Shown here one piece after another: positions 1-9,325 of a DNA stretch of 64,000 bases; position 1 is the first letter of the stretch, and every line of letters begins with the position of its first letter. A program made the translations under genes and the position numbers. The notes under the pieces were generated by a model that saw only the letters and a list, made by a program, of their open reading frames with translations, did no database searches and was not told where the DNA came from. The DNA is from Oasisia sp. SBJ-2009. Taxonomy: Eukaryota; Annelida; Polychaeta; Sabellida; Siboglinidae. The DNA lies in the NCBI GenBank assembly GCA_964017155.1, contig OZ024854.1:68916754-68980753 (forward strand), given 5' to 3'.

Positions 1-89
1 GGGCCACTCACATACACACCAGTGCCACTCAATCTTCACATATATACACACATCAGAGCCACCATCTTTTGTGGACAATGAAAATATTG

Positions 90-295
90 ACAGAAATATG
101 TTTTCGGCTAAGGAGAAGAGAAGGACTAGAGGACGTTAGCAAAGAAGCAGTGTAGACTAGATATTTGTAAATTCTCATTTCCACAAAGAACAGTAAATGA
201 ATGGAACAGATTATCAGCTGATTTTGTAGGTGCTAGTAGTGTTAATGTTTAAAAATAAAATTGACATATACCTAAGAAGGGCGGGGTACGTTTAG
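90..295 (+). pseudogene. 3' end of a non-LTR retrotransposon reverse transcriptase (decayed)
   Basis: Translation from about 172 gives FPQRTVNEWNRLSADFV, then after a one-base frameshift near 250 gives FKNKIDIYLRRAGYV and a stop at about 293. This fits the ending common to CR1/Jockey-like reverse transcriptases, where a 'F..R.v..WN.L...vV.a.s...FK..lD' tail precedes the stop. Earlier codons are broken by stops. The sequence after it (to about 400) repeats TCTTGTTAAAT-like motifs, as a short 3' tail might. It is a relic upstream of the ankyrin exon; the exact clade cannot be set from this fragment. Confidence 0.6.
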
Positions 296-701
296 ATAGA
301 TAGGTTGGACTCTCGATAAACCAAAGGGCTTCCTTGTCCACCTGCCATCTAGAGTCGATTCTCTAGGTGGCAATCTTGTTAAATCTTGTCTTGTTAAATA
401 TTTTTTAAAGAAAGTGGACTGAGCCATACCAAAAATTACTAAATTTCAGGTTACTATAATTTAAAATATACCTTCAGAGAGGACACACACACCACCACCT
501 TATGACCTACTTTACAAAGTAGGTTGACCACCAAGTTGATCCACCTCTAGGCTACAGGTTACTCACTGGGTAGTGATGTTAAGTGTACAGATGCAGTGTC
601 ACATGGTGCAGTCTTTCTCTACAAAGTACTGTGCTGAATAAGTCTGTTCAGTAACTGCACAGTGGTAATCTTTTTAACTTTTGCATACATTATAATTTTA
701 G

Positions 702-780
702 GAGGGTCATCAAGGCGTGATACACCTGCTGGTGTCACTGGGAGCTGATGTCCACTGTAAAGACAGCAAAGGAAGGACGG
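702..780 (+). CDS. Ankyrin-repeat exon (internal exon of a gene entering from the left)
   Basis: An acceptor (ATTTTAG) ends at 701 and a donor (ACGG|GTAAAA) follows 780. The single open frame reads EGHQGVIHLLVSLGADVHCK and continues DSKGRT, a textbook ankyrin helix-loop-helix (G-H-x-x-V-I-x-L-L-v-s-x-G-A-D-V-x-x-K-D-x-x-G-R-T). The exon starts at phase 0 and ends with one base of a split codon. The next exon at 1138 supplies CT and restores Ala, giving GRT-ALDL. Ankyrin repeats are protein-interaction scaffolds; which ankyrin gene this is cannot be told from one repeat. Earlier exons lie outside the window. Confidence 0.72.
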
Positions 781-1137
781 GTAAAACGACTGTCATCTTT
801 ATACATACTTAGGCTCACTCTTTAAACAGTATGCAATAATTTTTCAATAACATTATTTTCCAGAGTACTTTAGCCCAACAAAAACATTACAATTTAGCAT
901 TTAACTTATTTGGAATTCTTCAAAATCACCCTCAAGGTTGTCAAATTCAGTAGGGTAACTACTAACAACATTGGATGATGCAAACTCAGATGAAGACATA
1001 ACCAAACCATATTTTAAGCTTTAAAAAAATGTTACAAAAATTAAATAGCTATATGAACAAGCCCCACACTGCTACATGCGATGTTTAAATCATACAAACG
1101 GCTGGTAAAAGTACATGTTTCTTACCATTTGTTTCAG

Positions 1138-1211
1138 CTCTTGACCTGACACGCAGCAGTCAACAGACGGCGTGTGTAGATGGTCTACTGTGTCACTCAA
1201 CTCACGACTGA
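1138..1211 (+). CDS. Terminal coding exon of the ankyrin-repeat gene
   Basis: The acceptor TTTGTTTCAG ends at 1137. Reading on in the phase left by the exon ending at 780 gives ALDLTRSSQQTACVDGLLCH, then STHD and a TGA at 1209-1211. A-L-D-L after G-R-T is the usual start of an ankyrin first helix, so the protein ends part-way through a repeat. The 3' UTR then runs into a minisatellite, and AATAAA lies at 1874. Alternatively the true protein splices on from within this exon, but I see no convincing donor before the stop. Confidence 0.6.
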
Positions 1212-1229
1212 CTGAGACTTCAGAAGAGT

Positions 1230-1511
1230 TCATTCAATGTCAACTCAACACAGACCAGTCTCTGTGTCACTGTCTGTTCAATGACAACACAATAGAGACC
1301 AGACTCTGTCATTGTTTTTCCAATGACAACACAGACCAGTCTCTGTGTCTCTATTCAATGACAATACAATAGAGACCAGACTGTCATTGTTTGTTCAACG
1401 TCAACTCAACACAGACCAGTCTCTGTATCACTGTCTGTTCAATGCCAACACAATAGAGACCAGACTCTGTCATTGTTTGTTCAATGTCAACTCAACACAG
1501 ACCAGTCTATG
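1230..1511 (+). repeat. Imperfect minisatellite in the ankyrin gene 3' UTR
   Basis: Degenerate alternating blocks (TCAACTCAACACAGACCAGT and CAACACAATAGAGACCAGAC, joined by CTCTGTCATTGTTTGTTCAA-like linkers) recur with variable spacing of about 40-60 bases, making a higher-order unit of about 100-120. Short ORFs here are by-products. It sits between the inferred stop codon and the poly(A) signal, so it would be transcribed as 3' UTR. Confidence 0.75.
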
Positions 1512-1873
1512 TGTCACCACAACACATCAAATTCCACAGCAGTAGACAGCTAGGACAGTTCAGCTGCTGGCAGCTGATTGATCTCAGTACTGTGTAGAGC
1601 AAGTCATTCACCATGTCACTTCCTGGTCGTTTAACAGATTGTGTACATCTCCACTCATTACAGTGACTTGAATGTATAATGAATCTATTGTTCTTCATTA
1701 AATTGGATATATGTTTGTATGTATCAGTACAGCCAACATGAAAGATATATTGTTTATATACTAGTCTGCCAGATATGTACTGGTGATATATGTAATGAAT
1801 CAATTTAGTTCTATACACTTATGGATAAATGTGCTGTTGTGTAGACAGACTCAAAAAAGTGAAAACCAAATGT

Positions 1874-1879
1874 AATAAA
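1874..1879 (+). promoter_or_regulatory. Candidate poly(A) signal of the ankyrin gene
   Basis: Canonical AATAAA, followed within 20 bases by T-rich sequence (TGTTGTTATTGTTTATTTTA), on the same strand and about 660 bases after the inferred stop. It is the first convincing signal downstream. Between here and the tafazzin stop (1900-2798) I see no further gene. Confidence 0.4.
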
Positions 1880-2798
1880 ATGTTGTTATTGTTTATTTTA
1901 CATTGACAAGCATGCCATTGATGAGACTGCAAAGAAACATAAAACAGACTCGATGGAGGCGGTCTGTGATAACACAGGCAGTTAGTGTCTTATCCAATGT
2001 ACACATTTCAACTTTTCTTCAACCAAAAGCGTTGATTCAAAACTGGGTAACTAAATAATCATAATTTATAATAATAAAGTATTTACGTGGTTAGATCAGA
2101 GTTCCACTAAACACACAACAGTGAAAGCTAAACTGGAAACATTCCCTGAGTTTGTAGTTGACATGAGTCGACACGTTCTACTGTCATCTCCCATACATGT
2201 AGACAGGACAGATCCAATGGTGTCAGTCACAGGGGATACATTGTGAAGACTCGTCAATGTTTGCAATCTAGTATTTGTATGCTCATGTTCCATGAAACCC
2301 ACTTGACATACATCAGGTATATTTCTCTTCTAGATCCTCGGTTGGGTGTGAGGTAGTCCCCTGCAGTCTTAATATTTTTAATATAAATTGAGATCACCTC
2401 TGCATATAAACTGTTGATCATTATGTGTTCTGTTTGAATTGAACTTTGGCTGCCGGTTTTTGGAAAATGTTGCCAGCTGCTCCTGGGTATAAAGTAATGT
2501 AGTAGGTAGCCCAGTGGATACAAATAAATTGTTAAATTATATGAAAAATGTATGGGACGTTACAGCACATTTTTAAATTCATGTCACATTAGATGAAATG
2601 GACTGTAGCAAGGTGGACATTGAAGAAACGTCTATAATCATTTCTTGAGATCACCAGAACCAACCACGACAGGAGACCAGACAAACCACACAAACACATT
2701 CTCCGTCTAATAATCAAGTACATCAGGCAGTTACAGCCAAACAACCGTTGCACAACTCTCTGGCCTCATCCTTCTTCCCTGTTATGACGTTAGATGTT

Positions 2799-3032
2799 TC
2801 ATTGTTTTGTTTTGATGCGTTTATGAATGTCCTGAGTCACCGTGTCCTCTGGTTGTCTGTGTAAAATGTCTTCTGACTTTGCAGCCTCTGGCGTCTTATC
2901 CTCAGTTCTTGGGTATTTCTTTATCTCGGGATTCACGACAGGAACTGCACCAAAATGTAATTCTTCCGCTTGTTTCTTCAGCAGTTCAAACTCTGACTGT
3001 ATCCGGTCTGTGATTTGTTTCCGAATCTCCAT
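2799..3032 (-). CDS. TAZ: Tafazzin exon 8 (C-terminus and stop)
   Basis: The acceptor CTGTAG precedes ATGGAGATTCGG at 3032, and the intron is phase 0. It encodes [15 protein letters not shown] and [12 protein letters not shown], matching the C-terminal helix of tafazzins (human EMRKALTDFIQEEF..LKTQAEQLH). About 47 lysine/glutamate/proline-rich residues follow before a TAA at 2799-2801. That tail is an extension beyond the vertebrate end. Confidence 0.9.
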   Translation of the reverse strand: MEIRKQITDRIQSEFELLKKQAEELHFGAVPVVNPEIKKYPRTEDKTPEAAKSEDILHRQPEDTVTQDIHKRIKTKQ

Positions 3033-3373
3033 CTACAGCAGGTGAACAGCAGAGCCACTGAGTATTCTTAGTTCATGTTTAGTTTTGTTAACACCCCAGT
3101 GTATGTCATGTGGTGTTGACCTAAATCTGATCTGATTTGTCGTGTGCACATCAGGTGATAATAAATGTGGCATGAGGAGTCATTAAAACAGTTCAAATTT
3201 TTTTAATGCTGCTGATTTTACTTGCAATAGAATATTAGTTTTTCGATCCAGGTAGTGTCTAAATTATATTTTGTAAATTTTTTGTCAAGCCATACATTAT
3301 AATGAAATCATTTATTTTTTAAACGGTTATCTCCCACACACACACACACACACACGTAAACACACACACACGT

Positions 3374-3406
<33 letters not shown>

Positions 3407-6400
3407 GACATACTGACTGAGAGACGGAAGAGACTGTTACATACGGGAGACTTCTTTGCCTCTCTCAGTCTCGCCAACATCTCCCTGAAGTCTATCGGCT
3501 CACCAATCAACACCGTGACTTTCTGGGAAACAAAACAAACATAAGATTATAGTTGAAATACTTTGTTGAACATAAACTTGACAAAATGTGACTGGAATTT
3601 GTTATGGTCTATATAAAGCTAGCCTTATAATAGATTGTTTTGATTAAAATTAATGTATCATAAAATATTTTATATTAATCATTTGACTGAATTGAATCAT
3701 TTAATAATTTATTTCATTGATTAATATAACAATTATCTATATATTTACTGTCATCTGAATCATGTAATTAATGTTGATCACTTTTCAAATCAAATGATGT
3801 AACGTATGTGACCTAGTGTTTTAATTACAGAAAGGTTAGTTATGATTACAGTACGTCATAATGTATACAGTAACATATTTAAACTGTAAAAATGGTAGTT
3901 GAAAATGGAAGGCAATTTTTTTTTAATGCATGATTACTACAGTGATTGTTGTTGACCCACCTTGCCCATAAGGGGGATATATGGCTTTGTGTTGGGGAGA
4001 ACACTGTCCATGCCTGCAACAGTGACGGCAGAATGTCTAGTGACGTCCACAGAATACAGAAATAGAACACCCAGGTGACACCCACACACTACAGTACAGT
4101 ACACTACCCCTCACTACACTACACTACACTACACTACACTACACTACACTACACCACACCACACTACACTACACTACACTACACTACCCTTCACTACACT
4201 ACCCTTCACTACACTACACTACACTACACTACACTACACTACACTACACTACACTACCCTTCACTACACTACACTACACTACACTACACTACACTACACT
4301 ACACTACCCCTCACTACACTACACTACACTACCCCTCACTTCACTACACTACACTACACTACACTACCCCTCACTACACTACACTACACTACACTACCCC
4401 TCACTACACTACACTACACTACACTACACTACACTACACTACACTACACTACACTACACTACACACCACACCACACCACACCACACCACACCACACCACA
4501 CCACACTACACAAGACCATAGAATGTACTGAGCTGCACTTGTTTCCCTCTAGAGACTATTTCAAAAAACAAATTCTAGTACTGATGGACTCACACATTTG
4601 TAACTTGACCTTTGTGTTTATAAATACCTTTCCCACTGAAAGTCTACATGAACATTTATCAGCAACAACCAACGACTGTGGACAACTGATATTGGGTCAA
4701 ATACAGTTCTGGATTAAACTGAAAGTATTTTTATTGGAAATACTATTGAAATATTTTCCTAAATTATTTGAATTTTTTAAATATTATTTCAAATACATTG
4801 TGCCTTTGTTGTAGCCTGTTTAAACATCATACACATTAAACAGAGCACTGAAGTTAGACATAACGTGTCCCCATTAGTTTACATACCTAGATGCCACATG
4901 GGCAGAACCACAGGGAGGTGTCGACATTCAGCAATGAGACGACCAATTCCTGAAACACAGAAGAATCGGGCTCCGACATCACATAAAACTGGCAATTCTT
5001 GTAAAAACAATTGCTTTGCTAAGGTAAAATATCAGCTACACGTGTAGCTGCATAGCTATAGTAATATTTGTATTCTATTTGTGTGTTTTTGTGGAGTTGT
5101 TCTTCATAAGAATTACCATAATTGCAGTATAAAATACAATTAAACTTATCTTGTTTGTTTTTCATTTATAAACAATTATTAATTCAATATTTTTAAGTAA
5201 AATAAATAATATAAAAAATTAAGTAAAAAATTGAATAACCAAAAGAATTGTTTCAAATTGAATGTTTTTATCCACAAAACCTTCAAGGCGTCTACACAAT
5301 ATTCAAACAGTAAATTTCAGCCTCAGCAAAGACGGGCAAGACTGACCACTACAAGACTAACCACTACAAGACTGACCACCACAAGTGAAGACTGACCACC
5401 ACAGTCAGGAGCAGTTCTTAGATGCTGAACACATGACCTAGTGGCAGACATCAAGTGGGCTGAAGTACAAGTGAGTCAGTGAAGTTCCTGAAGGACTACC
5501 CCAGTGAGAGGGTGATTGTGGGTCATGAGACTACCCCAGTGAGAGGGTGATTGTGGGTCATGAGACTACCCCAGTGAGAGGGTGATTGTAGGTCATGAGA
5601 CTACCCCAGTGAGAGGGTGATTGTGGGTCATGAGACTAACCCAGTGAGAGGGTGATTGTGGGTCATGAGACTACCCCAGTGAGAGGGTGATTGTGGGTCA
5701 TGAGACTACCCCAGTGAGAGGGTGATTGTGGGTCATGAGACTACCCCAGTGAGAGGGTGATTGTAGGTCATGAGACTACCCCAGTGAGAGGGTGATTGTG
5801 GGTCGTGTGACTGTTACCAGTCGCCCTGTACTAAGGTCATACCCCATTTGAGTCGCACGAACTCGTGTGTCATATTCACTTTGCCTGCAACAGAACCAAC
5901 AGAACCAACAGCGTCAGTGTCAGTGTCAGTGTCAGTGTCAGTGTCAGTGTCAGTGTCACTGTCAGTGTCAGTGTCACTGTCAAGACACTCAAATAATTCA
6001 GTCACTTTCCACACCACATTAGTTCAATTATTTCAAGCTTTGACAGATAAAATAGTTTTGCCATGAAATAATAATATAGTAGCAAAACAAAAACTAGAAA
6101 TGTTAGAGTGACGAATAGAAAATTTTACGTAAAGTACAATATTGTAAGTTACATGACTTGCTAAATATTTATTATTAATAAAAGCCTGTTGCATGGTGAT
6201 AGTGTAAAGATTATGTGACTATGTCCAACATCATTGATAGTTTTTCATTGTATGGATAAGCTGAATAGAGGAAGGAACTATGTTAGATGTGCACAATAAT
6301 AGTTTTAAAAATTATTATCTTAAACTTATATAAATTAATAAACAAATATAAACATCACAACAATAATTTTTTACCAAAAGTGATTCTTTTTTATCCATAC

Positions 6401-9263
6401 CCTCCCAATGCACAACTTTATATATTAAATAAACAAAATGGAAATATACTATGGGTTCAGTTCATTAAGATATGGTCCACAAATACCATCTCCAGCTGCA
6501 TTTGTAAGAATATTTGGTTACCACAGTTACCACCATGCACCTTGATTACTATAATATAAAATGAATTCTTTCTAATACAAAATAATACACTGAGCATTTT
6601 GTTAAAATGAGAAAATCAAATGCATATCGACTGTTTTTAACACTGTCACGCACCTTCGGGAAACACGTGGACCCATTCCCCATCGTTGAGTTTCTCCAGG
6701 AGGAAGTCGATTCCCTTCTGGTAGACGCCGTCCCCGCGACAGGTCGGCACAGTGCGGCCGTACGCGAAGAACTGTGAATGAAACGACTTTGTGAAGCAGA
6801 TGTCCGTTGCACCAGACACCCACCGCATGCACTCATTGTGGGTCACCAGGTGGCGCCAGCGCAGGGTACCTGCGAGGAGACATGAACAACTTGTCAAGGG
6901 AGTCTCATATATTTTGTCGATCTTACAAATTACACATATTATATTTCACTATTTTATATTTTAAATAACAAAAAATCAATGTAATTATATTTTAGATTGT
7001 CATTAGATTTAGAGTAAGACAACATTTCAATGGACAATAAAAGGCAACTTGTTTTATTTTATATAGCACTTTTTTTAATCATTACGATAAGAAATATATT
7101 AGTATTATTATTAATTAACAATAACTCAATTCAATGACATATCACTGTAAACCTTAAAAGAATTGATTTTTGAAAAGAAAACAAAAATTAAATTTCAATG
7201 GCAGTGGGTTGACTCCGTCTATGTACTTTTACACCAGAGAAAGAGGTCATCTATGTACTTACACCAGAGAAAAGGGTCATCTATGTACTTACACCAGAGA
7301 AAAGGATCGCCTACGTACTTACACCAGAGAAAGGGGTCATCTATGTACTTACACCAGAGAAAGGGGTCATCTATGTACTTACACCAGAGAAAAGGGTCAT
7401 CTATGTACTTACACCAGAGAAAAGGATCGCCTACGTACTTACACCAGAGAAAGGGGTCGTCTATGTACTTACACCAGAGAAAGAGGTCATCTATGTACTT
7501 ACACCAGAGAAAGGGGTCGTTTATGTACTTACATCAGAGAAAGGGGTCGTCTATGTACTTACACCAGAGAAAGGGGTCATCTATGTACTTACATAAGAGA
7601 AAGGGGTCGTCTATGTACTTACACCAGAGAAAGGGGTCATCTATGTACTTACACCAGAGAAAGAGGTCATCTATGTACTTACACCAGAGAAAGGGGTCAT
7701 CTATGTACTTACACCAGAGAAAGGGATCATCTATGTACTTACACCAGAGAAAGGGCTCATCTATGTACTTACACCAGAGAAAGAGGTCATCTATGTACTT
7801 ACACCAGAGAAATGGGTCATCTATGTACTTACACCAGAGAAAGGGGTCATCTATGTACTTACATAAGAGAAAGGGGTCGTCTATGTACTTACACCAGAGA
7901 AAGGGGTCATCTATGTACTTACACCAGAGAAAGAGGTCATCTATGTACTTACACCAGAGAAAGGGGTCATCTATGTACTTACACCAGAGAAAGGGATCAT
8001 CTATGTACTTACACCAGAGAAAGGGCTCATCTATGGACTTACACCAGAGAAAGGGGTCATCTATGTACTTACATCAGAGAAAGGGGTCATCTATGTACTT
8101 ACACCAGAGAAATGGGTCATCTATGTACTTACACCAGAGAAAGGGGTCATCTATGTACTTACACCAGAGAAAGGGGTCATCTATGTACTTACACCAGAGA
8201 AAGGGGTCATCTATGTACTTACACCAGAGAAAGGGGTCATCTATGTACTTACACCAGAGAAAGGGGTCATCTATGTACTTACACCAGAGAAAGGGGTCAT
8301 CTATGTACTTACACCAGAGAAAGGGGTCATCTATGTACTTACACCAGAGAAAGGGGTCATCTATGTACTTACACCAGAGAAAGGGGTCATCTATGTACTT
8401 ACACCAGAGAAAGGGGTCATCTATGTACTTACACCAGAGAAAGGGGTCATCTATGTACTTACACCAGAGAAAGGGGTCATCTATGTACTTACACCAGAGA
8501 AAGGGGTCATCTATGTACTTACACCAGAGAAAGGGGTCATCTATGTACTTACACCAGAGAAAGGGGTCGTCTATGTACTTACACCAGAGAAAGGGGTCGT
8601 CTATGTACTTACACCAGAGAAAGGGGTCATCTATGTACTTACACCAGAGAAAGGGGTCGTCTATGTACTTACATCAGAGAAAGGGGTCATCTATGTACTT
8701 ACACCAGAGAAAGGGGTCATCTATGTACTTACACCAGAGAAAGGGGTCGTCTATGTACTTACACCAGAGAAAGGGGTCATCTATGTACTTACATCAGAGA
8801 AAGGGGTCGTCTATGTACTTACACCAGAGAAAGGGGTCATCTATGTACTTACACCAGAGAAAGGGGTCATCTATGCAGCATTGGTGGTTGCAGACAGTGA
8901 TCAGAGGCTGGTTTGGGGGCCGTCCATCAACCAATTTCTGGATGGTGCTTTTATTGTAGATGGTCAGTTTGTTCATCCATTCTACAATAAAATGTATCTG
9001 TGACTTTATGCAATGACAGGCTGTCTGGGTGAGATCAGAAATATGCTACATGCAAAACTAACAGAATTACAAGTCAACAGATGGAAAATCATAGAATTTT
9101 TTCTACATTCTTTAAAAGACTAATTATGTCACACTATATGCATTTGACATACATTCTACAGATAAAAAAATTGGCTGTGGCTATTTGACCAGATACGGTC
9201 GGAGAGCTTGGTGAACTATACTACCTGATACAATCGATTAGCCCATGATGCTATTTGACCTGG

Positions 9264-9325
<62 letters not shown>

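Noticed and set aside
7163..8959. 598-codon [10 protein letters not shown] repeat protein on the plus strand
   Set aside because: It is the antisense reading of the 30-bp splice-donor array inside tafazzin; the period divisible by three explains it.
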